Assembly (NCBI GenBank): GCA_036897095.1
Contig: JAYMSP010000544.1
Coordinates: forward strand, 1 to 47,728
Origin: Plantago elongata
Taxonomy: Eukaryota; Streptophyta; Magnoliopsida; Lamiales; Plantaginaceae
DNA: 47,728 nucleotides
Direction: 5' to 3'
Below are positions 36,413-47,153 of this stretch, piece after piece. The notes beneath the pieces were generated by a model that was not told the origin of the DNA, did no database searches, and was given only the letters and a program-made list of their open reading frames with translations. The position numbers and the translations under genes were made by a program. Every line of letters starts with the position of its first letter. The stretch's first letter is position 1.

Positions 36413-39400
36413 ATGGCCGGAACTGTGGAAGAAGAAAAGAAGCAGCCACCGGATTGGGCGACCAACTTCAAGAGGGATTTGGCTGCTTCCCTGTTCATGG
36501 GTTGCGTGGTTCACTCTGTTGTGGCTCCGGTTGAGCGGACTAAGCTTCTGCTTCAGACTCAGGAGAGTAACATGGCGATCTTGGGTGGTGGCAAGACGAG
36601 GTTTAAGGGTATGATTGACTGCATTCTTCGCACTGTTAAGGATGAAGGTGTGGCATCGCTTTGGAGAGGGAATGTTAGCAGTATTATTAGATATTACCCT
36701 TCCATTGCTCTCAATTTCTCTTTCAAGGTATTTTTTCTTTAACTCTTTCATTCTTGTTGGTTATGTATCTCTTTTTTTGTATTGGAAAGGTAGTGTGTTT
36801 GGTTAAGTTAATTTGGTGAAAAGAAGGCATGAATATGATCATGTGGAGTGATAGTTTTTTCTAGTGTTGAACTTGATTGTTGTGATACTTAGTAAGCTGG
36901 CATTGTGGTATGGAGTTGGAACTTGTATTGGCTTAGCTTCAGAATGTGTTCTTGTTATGTTTCTAGAAGTGATTCGGCACGGGATGATCTTGGTTGCTCG
37001 GTTTTTATAATTGTGACTGCTCAAAATTTGTGAGCATATGGATTGTTGTTGAGTCTTATTATGTGTTGAACTTCAATTAGTTGCGGAATGTGTTCTTCTA
37101 ATTTCAAGACATAGTTAAGCTGATGTTCCGGTAATATTGGTTGGTTATGGGTGGTCATTGTGGTTTGAACTTTGAACAAGGCAGCATTACTACATTATTG
37201 ATAGTGTATGCTTGTTTCAGACTTTCCTGGTAGAATTAGATGGTAAACTAGATTTTTAACCTGTTATCAGATTATAGATGCCGGTATTTGGTTATGCACA
37301 GAAAGTTATATCATAAGTACTTCATACCCTTTCATGTACTAGGACTGGTTATATAGACTTTGGAAGTAGAGTACTATTTCCTTGACGTGGATGATAAATG
37401 TGCATGTAGCATTGTATGCAGTCAGGTTTTAGTTTATTTTGCTTATGACTAGTTCTTAAAAGGGTGAGTGGCATCACTATGGTTAGTTGGTGCAGATTAC
37501 CATGTGAACCATGTTTACATGTTCTTTGTTTAAGCTGATATAACACAGATTTATTAACAGGGTTTGGTAAATACTGTCTGTGAATCTATGGCAGTGTTGC
37601 TTCTGCTATGAGTTGTAGCTAGAGTTGGAGTAATAGATGAATATAGTAGAGATGAACAGAGAACAGGTGCATTAAGAGCATGTCCAAATTGTGTTGATAT
37701 TATGCAGTCGTAATTAGAGGTATTTGATTCATGAGCTAAAATCGGCACCATATCCAATCATCTAATTGTACATCTTAATAAGGGGCTGTCAAATGCAAAT
37801 TGGTTTAATCCCTTATTCACAAGCTGGCAGATTATGGTATAGCAAGGCTAAGTCTGCCCTGTAATACCTAGACTAATTCTTCCATTTTTATCTCCATCTC
37901 AGTTGTCATGTGCTTCTGGCTTGATTGTTTCCAGTCCACTTATGGTTTTATAAATAGGGGGGTAGCATATGTGATGGTGACTTGCCTTTGCATGAGTTTA
38001 AGCACAGGGCATGTTTGGGGGCTCTTAGGTGCAGTAATAATTAATTTGTACACGAGCCAGCTACAATGAGAAAGTATCAATGGGAGATAGTTGTTTTAGA
38101 CTTTTAGTGTTTCACTTTTCAATGAAATTAGTGTTACTCTAGAGTTTTGAGTTCCAGAAGGTTTGGTGCTCACTGAACGATATCATTAATTTTAGATTTT
38201 TAGATATTTAAGGTATAGGGAGACTGCTTGATTGAATCATACTACAAGCCGAGCATTACAAAATGGCTGTGAATGTGAATTAATTGTACTATTATTAACT
38301 AGCAATTATGACCTGCTACTACAGGCACTAAGAAAATGCATAGTTTCCTTAGTAATTTGAGGTAGGAATGTTCTGCTCAAATGATGAAATAAGTTGAGGA
38401 AATGCTAAGGCTAGAATGTGGTGATAATCGGAAGGCTTTTCACATGCTAAAGCTTAAGTTTATGTAGGAAGCGAGGAAATGAAGTTAAATTAGGGAAATA
38501 TGTAAAGGGAATAAGAAGAAATATTCTAAGGTTTAATGGTCGATCATTTACACATTTACTGTAACACATCACATATAAATGTGCAAAAGCTTCTGATAAT
38601 CCCATCACAATCTCTTTTATCATATGTTCCTCTCATATTTCTTACTTCTGACCTATCATATCCAGTTGTCAAATGGGCACAACAGCTAGTGTGGTCGCAA
38701 GTTGGTATGAAGGGGAAAATGGGTGATGATTAATATTAAGAATTTAGAAGGGGGGAAAAAAGAAGGTTCTGTTCACATACTTTTATCCTGTCCATGCTGC
38801 ATCAATATCCTATATGAAGTTGGTTCTGTATTCGCTATCACATAAACACTTAGTTTATAAACACATGAAATGTCTGCACACATCATTCGGTGTCATATAG
38901 AATATTGCTATGGCTGCATGAGATGTCATCTTGTTTGGTTAACTATTTGCAGATAAATATGTCAGAGCCCCTTAATGTATCTGTCTTATGTAGGGTGAAA
39001 GTAAGATTTTAGTAATTGGGGCCTTTTGAACTTTGCGTACACTTAGGGCTCCTTGCCTTTTGAAATTCAGCTTTCAATGTTAACCACTTTGATTTGACTA
39101 GGCAACCTGAACTTAGAGCAACTACGAAACAATTGTGGTATTGACCATACTATATAAAGAACTTAAGAACTTTTCGATGGTAGTTTCTCAGTGAAAGCTT
39201 CTTCAGTATTAATGGTGAAAGCTGACTTTTATTATACATCTTCAAATGCACTTTGGTTTGATGTTCACTAATAATCTCTATCCATATTTCATTGCTTCTG
39301 GTAACTGATGATCCAGTGTAGACAGCTCCAATGTTATGAGCTGACAATGAAACACTGAACAAACCAATATTTGTTAGTTGCATGCTGATTGCTCCTATGT

Positions 39401-40778
39401 GTAATCAAAATATACATGTTTATGATGCATAAACACTTCTGAGAAAACACATCATGTAAGTATTGTCACAGAATTAGATATGATACTTTCACATGCTTCT
39501 TGAATGCTATGATTGGGAATGTGTGCAATATCATATATCTCGAGATGTGCTCTTCAGCTTGATGTTCCCCAGTCACTTCTGGTAACTGATTAGTACAGAG
39601 GGACACATACTGTTTACAGATTGATGATGTGTGTGATAAAACAACAATTGTGATCCAATGACACTTCTGGAAAACTTATCTTGCAGTATCGGGTTTGTAT
39701 TATGTCAATATTATTACTTCCCTGAGACTTGAAGACAAAAGATAATGACAAATGTATACGTATTTTTACATATTTATGTCTAGATCATGGATATAAGTGT
39801 GCTTTTTGATGATTGATATGCATATTTTGCGGCTACTCTGGCATTTTTGCTTTTTATTTTAGGAATAAACAAGACTATGTGCAGGCTATATTGTAATTTG
39901 TAAGCCTAAGATTTAATTTTTCTAAGTTCCAGGCCTTGCCTTATCCCAATATTTATAAAATTCGCATATGCCAGGCCACACATGTCTTTTGAACCATACG
40001 GCTCACTTTTGATTAGAATCTGAGCCAAAAGAGAACCACATTATTGCACAGGCCACACATATTGGTTAAATATAAATTTATGGGAATGATTTTTCTTAGT
40101 CATATGTACAGCAATAGAAATATGTCTATTTCTTTACTTTGTGTACAGAATTTTGGTTGTGACCCTGTTTTACAATAGTAATCAAATTCTCAAGTTGAAT
40201 TATGTTGTCTAGAGCATTATCAGAAAGAGTTTACTAAAAGTCTCTGTACTGTTTCTTTTCAACTTTTCTTGGTTGCTTTGCCTGAAGATGGCCTTATAAT
40301 CGCACTGTTACTCACTTATATTTTGGTAAATCTATAATTGTGTTTTGTTATGAGGCTACTTTTGTTGTATTGACAGGATTTGTACAGAAGCATTTTACGT
40401 AGTAACTCACGCGAAGGTGATCTTTTATCCGGACCAACTAGTAATTTCATTGCTGGCTCTGCAGCTGGTTGCACAACGCTGGTTATCATCTACCCGCTTG
40501 ACATTGCTCACACACGTCTTGCTGCTTATATTGGTAGAACTGAAAATCGTCAATTTCGTGGTCTTATTCACTTCCTCAGAACCATATATGAAAAAGATGG
40601 AATGCGCGGGATATACCGGGGCCTTCCTGCCTCTCTGCATGGAATGGTCATTCATCGTGGCATTTACTTTGGTGGTTTTGACACTTTTAAAGAGATGTTG
40701 AAAGGATCAGAATCTGATGTGGCATTGTGTGCTTCGGGAGCCACTCTGCCTGCATATCATGGAGAAGAACGTCCGTAG
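36413..40778 (+). pseudogene. 3'-truncated ADP/ATP carrier (PM-ANT1-like)
   Basis: Exon 1 (36413-36727, 105 codons) and exon 2 (from 40377) join across a 3,649-bp intron (ag|gtattt, tgacag|ga). They encode the first two of three repeats of a mitochondrial-carrier-family protein. Repeat 1 has PVERTK at 39-44 and repeat 2 has YPLDIAHTR at 144-152, a form typical of the plant PM-ANT1-type adenine nucleotide transporter. Homology stops after GSESDVAL, near 40728. The frame then runs through the edge of an antisense LINE and stops at 40776-40778, giving 238 residues in all against about 330 expected. The third repeat, with the RRRMM-type nucleotide-carrier signature, is not found anywhere downstream in the window. 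Three repeats are needed to form the channel, so this is most likely inactive, although the remaining frame and splice sites are intact. Confidence 0.85.
36728..40376 (+). other. Large intron of the carrier gene
   Basis: A 3.6-kb intron with ordinary GT-AG ends. I see no embedded gene; the short frames within it have no recognisable domain. Confidence 0.6.
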
Positions 40779-42722
40779 TTACTGCTTGAATCAAAGTTGT
40801 TCTTCCTGCCGTAGAGATCAACTTTTTCTTCCAACCGGCGAATCGAGACACTAGTTTATCCACTGGACGACCAGACTCAGCTCTGCTGACTCTGCCACTT
40901 CTCAAATACACACCTAAATATTTTCCGAGATTCCTGGTTTGTTCAAATCCAAGTGTATCTACTATAGAACGTTTCAAACTGCCCCCCACATCCATAGAGA
41001 AGAAAACCTTGGATTTTGCCAAGTTCAAACTCAAACAAGAGTACTTGCAGAAGTTATCAATCACGCGCTTAATGACTCGGGCATTCCAGAGGTTTGCTTT
41101 GCTCATGAGAATTAGATCGTCAGCAAACAAGATATGTGAGAATGATGGAGCATTCCTACAAGGAGTAATCGGAACCCACCTCATCCGCTCCACTTGCTCC
41201 ATTATCAGATACGATAGACGCTCGATACAAAGGACAAATAGATATGGTGATAGTGGATCACCCTGGCGGAGTTCACACGTGTGCACAATTTCTTCTCCAT
41301 TCCATAGAATTTGGGAACGTGCATTAAATACGCAGAACATGATAAGCTTGATGATTTCCGTTGGAAAATTGAAAGCTTCCAAAGTATCTTTGAGAAATAC
41401 CCAACAAATTCGATCATAGGCTTTTTCCAGGTCCAGTTTCATTACCATATACCCCGTCTTATTCTTCCTTTTTGTGCGTAAAGAATGTAGTATTTCTTGC
41501 ATCACAAAAACGTTATCCTGAGTGCTTCTACCCTGAATGAAGCTTGATTGGCAGAGGGAAATAAGGTTCAGCATAATACTTCTTAGTCGCATCGTAAGGC
41601 ACTTTGTGACGAACTTATGAAGTACATTACACAAGGATATCGGTCTGAATTCCGATATTAGCGAGGGATTCGGGACTTTTGGCATGAGGCAGACAAACGC
41701 AACACATATCTGAGGGTCGAAGGAACCACTAAGTCCGCATGTTGGATGAAATCGACAATTGACTTGCTAACAGTGGGCCAATACTTCTGATAGAAGAATG
41801 CTTGGAGGCCGTCAGGGACTGGGTGCTTTCGTCGGGTGTGAAGCCCAACCGACATCTTTAATTTCTTTGCTAGTCAACTGTGATCCCAAATCACTACACT
41901 CCTGATCCGTGAGTCGAATCTGAAATGGAGAAGTTCCCATCACATTCGATCTCCTCCTGTTCACCACTCTTGGGGCAAAAATCCTTGCAAAAAAGTTCCT
42001 GCCATGTTCTTTTAGAGTGACCTGATCTTCCATCCACTCATCGTCCACTTTCAGCATAAATATTTTGTTCACTTTCCTTCTTGCCAACGTCGACTGGTGG
42101 AAGAATTTTGTGTTGGATTCCCCGTCCGTTATCCACTTGACTCTAGATTTTTAGTACCAAAAAAGTTCTTTTTGACGTAACACCTCATTATAATCACGAA
42201 TAAGTTCACGAGAAACAAATTATAATGCTGGGAAAGGGATCGCTGAATGCCATCAAGTCGAGCAATCATATTTCGTTTCTTCACAAATATGTTTCCGAAA
42301 GTCTTTTTGTTCCAGGGTCCAATGATCTCAGGAATTTGAGCTATAGCAGAGCCAATATTTGGTTCCTCCTTCCATATAGTATCGATTAGATTTTTGCAGT
42401 CCTCATGCATAGTCCATGCTTTTTCGAACCTGAAGGGACGGGTGCGCTTCCGTTCCTCAAAACCAAGACAGCACGTGAGCACAGGGTGGTGATTAAAGTG
42501 GGTCTTTGGGATGTGTAAGACTGCATTATTCGGGAATAACTTGCACCATTACTCATTAGCCAACGAACGATCAATTCTTTAATTTACATTGGCTAACCCC
42601 CCTCGTTTATTATCCCATGTGTACTTAGGACCGTGAAAGCCTAGATCCTGGAGTCCGCATCGCTCGATCCAGGCATTTAAGTTTTGGCAGCGTCTATATG
42701 AAGCCACATTCCCACCTAGCTA
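40729..42722 (-). pseudogene. LINE (non-LTR retrotransposon) endonuclease-RT fragment
   Basis: Minus-strand frames in order: the endonuclease C-terminus at 42722-42440 (LGGNVASYRRCQNLNAW, then DLGFHGPKYTWDN, RIDRSLAN, HHPVL), a linker at 42480-42130, a segment at 42087-41660, then RT at 41685-40730. RT motifs are PISLCNVLHKF, a YMVMKLDLEKAYDR block with the first catalytic Asp, LRQGDPLSPYLF, and ILFADDLILM with an intact FADD. Several stops and frameshifts break the frame, so it is dead. It is cut in the endonuclease at one end and in the RT C-terminal region (LIQAVTTDVL ... EWLPK) at the other. It therefore lacks zf-RVT, RNase H and poly(A). Losing the 3' end is not normal LINE 5' truncation and implies a later deletion. 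Confidence 0.9.
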
Positions 42723-42822
42723 GTATAAAAGCTGATGTTATATTGAGTAGATGAGCGAGGAGGAGCGGATGGAAGAAAAACGTGTTTTCACTTAATTGTT
42801 AATATTACAATTGTCTTTTATC

Positions 42823-42868
42823 GTGTTGTTTAGATGTAATCGCACGTGTTGTTTAGATGTAATCGCAC
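42823..42868. repeat. Perfect 23-bp tandem duplication
   Basis: gtgttgtttagatgtaatcg plus cac occurs twice head to tail (42823-42845, 42846-42868), directly at the outer edge of the left arm of the large inverted repeat. Confidence 0.95.
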
Positions 42869-43562
42869 GTGATTGAATGGATAAGACTCAACGTACAATA
42901 TTATTTTATATTAGTTTTAGTGTAACCATAACTAACAATAGAATATTCCAAAATCTTAATGAAATACATCAAATGCATTGAATGTTAATTAAAACGGTTC
43001 TCATCAACACGATTAACAAGAAAAGGAAGACGAACTAAATTGATATCTTAAAAGTTTTTAACGTGATTAGGTTAGATGAATTTGTGTGACTATGTTTAGC
43101 AAAGCTAGTTGATAGCTAGTTGATAAATTTGTTTAAAAAAAGATTTTGGTAAATCAACTAGTTATTATGTTAAACATGATATATGAAATCAAACCAGCTT
43201 GCTCGTTTTTCTCTAAGATTCATGAATAAGTTTATCAGACCAATTACTTTTCAATTATTGACAAAAAATTCACGTAATATACTTATTATAAAAATAATTC
43301 GTAGTAGTAATCTTATGTTACATACATAACATGTAAATGATAAAGTATTAATTAGAGTTGAATTGGGTTAATTATTATGATAGACAAGTTTGGGAGTTAA
43401 AAAATGGTCTGAGGTTGGTTTAAACTTTAAACATATAAGTTGGGGTTAAATAGAAATTATTTATTTATTTGTTTAGATTATTCATAGTAGATATATAGCG
43501 ACTACGATCGCCAAGTTGGTCGCCGACTTGTCGTTTTTACATTCTAGAAGTTGTATAATTTT
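42868..43562. repeat. Left arm of about 2.1-kb inverted repeat
   Basis: This arm is the reverse complement, with scattered substitutions and small indels, of 44243-44934. Paired landmarks from outside in: gtgattgaatgg with tcattcaattat; ttagttttagtgtaac with gttacactaaaactaa; gttctcatcaacacgatta with taatcgtgttgatgagaa; gttgatagctagttgata with tatcaactagctatcaac; actttaaacatataagttg with caacttatgtgtttaaagt; atagtagatatatag with ctatatatctactat; gttggtcgccgac with gtcggcgaccaac. Confidence 0.88.
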
Positions 43563-43572
43563 ATTGATCATT

Positions 43573-43748
43573 TCGATCGACTCAGTCAGGTGTCGATCGG
43601 CATAACTACTTTAATAATCATTTTGAAATAGATATTCTATTTTATAGTTTTCTTTTTTCTTTTTTGAAAATTGTACAACTACGAGATTGTAAGACGACTA
43701 GTCGGCGACCAACTTGGCGATCGTAGTCCCTATATATCTACTATGGAT
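43573..43748 (+). repeat. Dispersed 180-bp repeat R, copy 1
   Basis: Contains the R landmarks tcgatcgactcagtcag, gatattctattttatagtt, acgactagtcggcgaccaa and tatatctactatgg in order. It lies in the spacer of the large inverted repeat, in direct orientation to copies 2-4. Confidence 0.85.
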
Positions 43749-44126
43749 ATTTCTTAACAAACAACTTATACTGCATTATTACAATTTATGTATTCATCTC
43801 AATTTGGAATGAAACCTCCTTACTCAACCATTTTTGTATCATCTCTTTTGATGAATCAAACTTCAGGTTTCCTCAGTAGTATACTGAGTATTCTGGAGAA
43901 AAATGAAATCAATGTTGTATTATTTCTCTAAATTACATTATCACTCTATACATATATCCTCCTTCTACCTAATCACTGAACTTCAAAATTTCTGTTTATT
44001 CCTTCCAAGAAAAAAATCCTTACTTCTTCTTGAAAAAATGAGTTCCAATTCCACTATAAATTATACAACCACATGGTTAAAAAGAGCAATGAGCCGGCAA
44101 CTAAATTGTTGATCATGGTCACTATA
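43749..44126 (+). pseudogene. Copy 1 of the small TM-protein gene, internally deleted
   Basis: From about 43862 the promoter/leader of the intact gene (46490-46680) is recognisable: tttcctcagtagtatactgag, aaatgaaatca, tatacatatatcctcctt, aaatccttact. The ATG at 44038 begins MSSNS, matching the start of MSRSL. Then at about 44055 the sequence jumps to the 3' flank shared by all units (ataaattatacaaccacat, then ctaaattgttgatcatggtc, to about 44126). Nearly the whole coding region is gone. Confidence 0.75.
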
Positions 44127-44148
44127 CATCTAAACATATTATAAATAA

Positions 44149-44330
44149 TATCGGTCGGCTCGATCAGACGTCGATCGACATAACTACTTTATTGATCATT
44201 TCTAAAAAGATATTCTATTTTATAGTTTTCTTTTTTCTTTTTTAAAAATTGTACAACCACTAGATTGTAAAACGACTAGTCGGCGACCAACTTGATGATC
44301 GTAGTCACTATATATCTACTATGGATATTT
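44149..44330 (+). repeat. Dispersed repeat R, copy 2
   Basis: It has the same ordered landmarks as copy 1 (atcggtcggctcgatcag ... tagtcggcgaccaactt ... tatatctactatgg). It overlaps the inner end of the right inverted-repeat arm. It follows the 3' flank of gene copy 1, as R copies 3 and 4 follow gene copies 2 and 3. Confidence 0.85.
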
Positions 44331-44934
44331 CTAAACAAACAAATAAATAATTTTTATTTAAGCCCAACTTATGTGTTTAAAGTTTAAATCAAGTCCAAAT
44401 CATTTTTCAACCCTCAATTGTCAATCATAATAATTAACTCAATTCAACTCTAGTTAATACTTTATCATTTACGTGTTATGTATGTAAATAAGAAAACTAC
44501 CACGATAAATTTATTTTTATAATAAGTATATTACTTGAAATTTTAGTCAATAGTTGAAGAGTAATTGATCTGATAAACTTGCACATGAATTTTAGAGAAA
44601 AATAAGCTAGCTGGTTTTATTTTATATACCATGTTTAACATATTAACTAGTTGATTTACCAAAAATATTTTTTAAACAAACTTATCAACTAGCTATCAAC
44701 TGCTAAACATAGTCACACTAATTCGTCTAACCTAATCATGTTAAAAAGTTTTAAGATATCAATTTAGTTCGTCTTCCACTTCTTGTTAATCGTGTTGATG
44801 AGAATCATTTTCATTACTATTCAATGCATTTGATGTATTGTATTAACATTTTAGAATATTCTCTTATTAGTTATAGTTACACTAAAACTAATAGAAAACA
44901 ATATCGTACGTTAAATATTATCATTCAATTATGT
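44243..44934. repeat. Right arm of about 2.1-kb inverted repeat
   Basis: Reverse complement of 42868-43562. The arms are separated by about 680 bp that hold repeat R copy 1 and the deleted gene copy 1. Neither arm encodes a protein. Confidence 0.88.
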
Positions 44935-45234
44935 ACGATTAAATTTGAGATACTTTTTTTTTTCAGAATGTCTAATTTGCAAAGGCAAAGTAGAAGAATT
45001 GACCCAAATTGAACAACCCAATACGTTTTTTTAACGTGTTTGCGTTCAATTGTAGTCACATCAATCTTAATGTTATCACCCATTTTCAGCTTTGTTTGAG
45101 TTTGAATTAGGAGAAAACAGTTTATTTTGGAAGGAGGAGGAAGGAAGTTTAATATAACAAATGCATCGAATATTAATGAAAAAGGTTGTCTTATAACTTT
45201 TTTAATGTAACTGAAAAAAAAGGAAATAAAACCA
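44935..45234. other. Spacer, nothing recognised
   Basis: About 300 bases of AT-rich DNA between the inverted repeat and the LINE fragment. The 108-codon minus-strand frame across it has no recognisable domain. Confidence 0.5.
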
Positions 45235-45450
45235 GAATGGTCTTGGTCCAAGCTATGGGATTTACATATTCAACCATGTATAAAATTCTTTTGTTGGTTG
45301 ATTGCCCAGGATAGAATCCTACTGCAGAAAGGCTCCATAAGCAAAAAAAAATTGTTCAATCTGCAAACGGTATTTTTTGCAAAATACATCCCCAAACCAT
45401 GTAACACCTTTTTTTTCCAATGTAACTCTTTACATGTAATTACAAGGTGG
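45235..45450 (+). pseudogene. LINE zf-RVT fragment
   Basis: The plus-strand frame reads WSKLWDLHIQPCIKFFCWLI, then AQDRILLQKGSI, which is the pattern at the start of the zinc-binding domain after plant LINE reverse transcriptases (lW ... P.kik.F.W ... L). The later part keeps only some cysteines (KPCNTFFFQC), so it is degenerate. No RT or RNase H flanks it. Confidence 0.7.
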
Positions 45451-45544
45451 AGTTTACAACCTAGACATTTAAACTTTACGAACATTTTGTTTCAATTTCC
45501 TCACAATTTTGATCTTCAGCTTAAAATCATTATGATCTTCAGAT

Positions 45545-45760
45545 ATGGTTGCTATTGAGCAGCCATATGTGAGAGAATGGGTCGAGTTGTTAAACTTGGC
45601 TCAATTTTTCAACTACTCTTTCGCCATCAACGTGGTGATCGGAGGATTCTTTTTCGGCATCCAATCCCGGAAAAGTGCAACTTTAAATGGACTCATATAG
45701 CCGTCTCGTCCATCGTCTACATCACCTTCTTCTACATCATTTAAGATTTACTCAAACCAA
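45545..45760 (+). pseudogene. Copy 2 of the small TM-protein gene, 5'-truncated and frameshifted
   Basis: It starts at the equivalent of residue 37 of the intact copy (MVAIEQPYVREWVELLNL against MAAIEQPDVRQRAELANL) and continues through the first TM segment (FAINVVIGGFFFGIQ). At about 45669 a one-base deletion shifts the frame; in the other frame homology continues (KCNFKWTHIAVSSI) to a stop near 45743. The Pro-rich N-terminus, last TM segment and promoter are missing. The 5' break abuts the LINE zf-RVT fragment. It is followed by the shared 3' flank (accataattaggacttatc, then ataaattatacaaccacat) and repeat R copy 3. Confidence 0.85.
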
Positions 45761-45832
45761 TTTTCCTATCATCCTGCGTGCACATATTTGCTTGACCATA
45801 ATTAGGACTTATCATCCAACATTAGTGTAAAC

Positions 45833-45903
45833 TTATAAATTATACAACCACATGATTGAAAAAAGCAACAAGACAGCAACTAAATTGGTGATCATGGTCA
45901 CTA
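45833..45903 (+). repeat. Shared 3' flank S of the gene units, copy 2
   Basis: The block ataaattatacaaccacat ... agcaac ... ctaaattggtgatcatg occurs at 44056-44126, 45833-45903 and 47518-47592, each time between a gene copy and an R repeat. It shows that gene plus flank plus R was duplicated as a unit. Confidence 0.85.
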
Positions 45904-45928
45904 TACGTTTAAAAATATAAATAAATAA

Positions 45929-46156
45929 TATCGGCCGACTCGGTCAGAGTGAGTACTTACAATATTATACCAATACCAATATCGGTCGACTCAGTCAGGC
46001 ATCAATTGACATAACTACTTTATTGATCATTTTGAAAAAGATATTCTATTTTATAGATTTCTTTTTTCTTTTTTGAAAATTGTACAATTACTAGATTGTA
46101 AGACGACTAGTCGGCGAACAACTTGGCGATCGTAGTCACTATATATCTACTATGGT
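45929..46156 (+). repeat. Dispersed repeat R, copy 3
   Basis: It has the same landmarks as the other R copies, with the opening word duplicated (atatcggccgactcggtcag at 45929 and atatcggtcgactcagtcag at about 45980, separated by about 30 bases). It ends tatatctactatgg at about 46156. Confidence 0.85.
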
Positions 46157-46323
46157 TATACAAACAAATAAATAATTTTTATTTATTCCTCAACCATTAC
46201 AGTTTTTTCTTAATCATTACAGTTTCTTTTACTTCATCTCTATCCTACAATTGATGTTTTCACACTTGAGAAACTAAACCAAACCAAACCGGTTCTGTTC
46301 TGTTTCTCATTTCTTCCTCTAAA
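46157..46323. other. Spacer before the IQD-like exon
   Basis: AT-rich sequence. ccattacag/tcattacag words repeat near 46195-46225. The pyrimidine-rich stretch at about 46290-46320 may be the leader of the exon fragment that follows. Confidence 0.4.
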
Positions 46324-46397
46324 ATGGGTGCTTTTGGAAATGGGTCAAGGCATTCATAGGAATCAAGAAAACTGATAAAGATGAACGCCAACACCTT
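46324..46397 (+). pseudogene. First-exon fragment resembling an IQ-domain (IQD) gene
   Basis: ATG at 46324 opens MGAFG. After one missing base the next frame reads WVKAFIGIKKTDKDERQHL and meets a good donor (ctt|gtaagt) at 46397. MG..GKWVKA.IG.KK..KD is the characteristic start of plant IQD calmodulin-binding proteins, and IQD first exons are short. The frameshift, and the lack of any recognisable second exon before the small TM gene 280 bases on, mark it as a captured or left-over fragment. Confidence 0.6.
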
Positions 46398-46596
46398 GTA
46401 AGTCTCTTCATTTTGTCTTGTTTATATTTTAGAGATGTGTTTTTTCAGAAACTGATCTCACTAGTTTACATACAATTGAATTGAAGTGTTATGTTCAGGC
46501 GTGCTTCAATTTATTTCAATTTCCTCAATATACTACTGAGTTTACAGACAAATGAAATCAAAACTTATTTTTTTTCTCAAAATGTCACTCTCTATT

Positions 46597-46606
46597 CTAT
46601 ATATAT
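46597..46606 (+). promoter_or_regulatory. TATA box of the small TM-protein gene
   Basis: CTATATATAT lies 80 bases before the ATG at 46677, followed by a CT-rich leader. The equivalent stretch in deleted copy 1 (tatacatatat, about 43956) is weaker. Confidence 0.6.
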
Positions 46607-46676
46607 CTCCTTCCACCTTGTTTTCTCAAAACTTGAAAATCCTTCCACCTTAAGTTCAAATCCTTACTTGAAAAAC

Positions 46677-47153
46677 ATGAGCCGCTCTCTGTATGATATT
46701 GAATCCCCTGCACGTCCTACTCCGCCTACACCACCACCTACTGTGCCTACACCACCTATTCCTCCCCCTGCATCTCCTCAAGAAATGGCTGCTATTGAGC
46801 AGCCAGATGTGAGGCAACGGGCCGAGTTGGCGAACTTGCGCCAATTTGTTTACTATTCCGTCGCCATTAACGCGGTGATAGGAGGGTTTTTCTTCAGCGT
46901 TCAGGTACCGGAGAAGTGCGTTTATAGGTATGCTCCTATACTCGCCTCATCCATCTCCACCCTCACCTACTGCTACTTCATTTGGCTTCAGGCCAGGAGG
47001 TACAAGGAGGCTGATGCGGATGATAGAGAGCGTCGCGCAGTCCGAATTTGGGGGTTTAGTGTTGTCGCAATCGTGGTATCCGTCCACCTGGTTTTCCTGG
47101 TTGCAATGGTTTCTTTGCCATGCAAGACAGGAGTAGCTCCACCTCCAGTTTAG
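46677..47153 (+). CDS. Small proline-rich three-TM membrane protein, unknown function
   Basis: A single exon encodes 158 residues. Residues 1-35 are Pro/Thr-rich with PTPP-type repeats (TPPTPPPTVPTPPIPPP). A charged stretch at 38-55 (EQPDVRQRAELANLR) precedes hydrophobic segments at about 57-77, 85-106 and 122-147, with a charged loop RRYKEADADDRERR between the second and third. The end is TGVAPPPV. It is predicted to be a membrane protein with a cytosolic or apoplastic Pro-rich tail; orientation is undetermined. I do not recognise the family. The start was chosen because the upstream in-frame extension (to 46491) would run through the TATA box. It is the only intact member of a three-copy local array. 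Confidence 0.8.
   Translation: MSRSLYDIESPARPTPPTPPPTVPTPPIPPPASPQEMAAIEQPDVRQRAELANLRQFVYYSVAINAVIGGFFFSVQVPEKCVYRYAPILASSISTLTYCYFIWLQARRYKEADADDRERRAVRIWGFSVVAIVVSVHLVFLVAMVSLPCKTGVAPPPV

Noticed and set aside
40417..40701. 94-codon plus-strand frame
   Set aside because: Shifted-frame shadow of carrier exon 2.
42868..44934. CRISPR-like or bacterial-type array
   Set aside because: The repeats are long, few and inverted, with no regular spacers, and the DNA is plant nuclear.
46491..46676. 62-residue N-terminal extension of the small TM protein
   Set aside because: It passes through the TATA box and a CT-rich leader, and the same region in copy 1 is not conserved as coding sequence.
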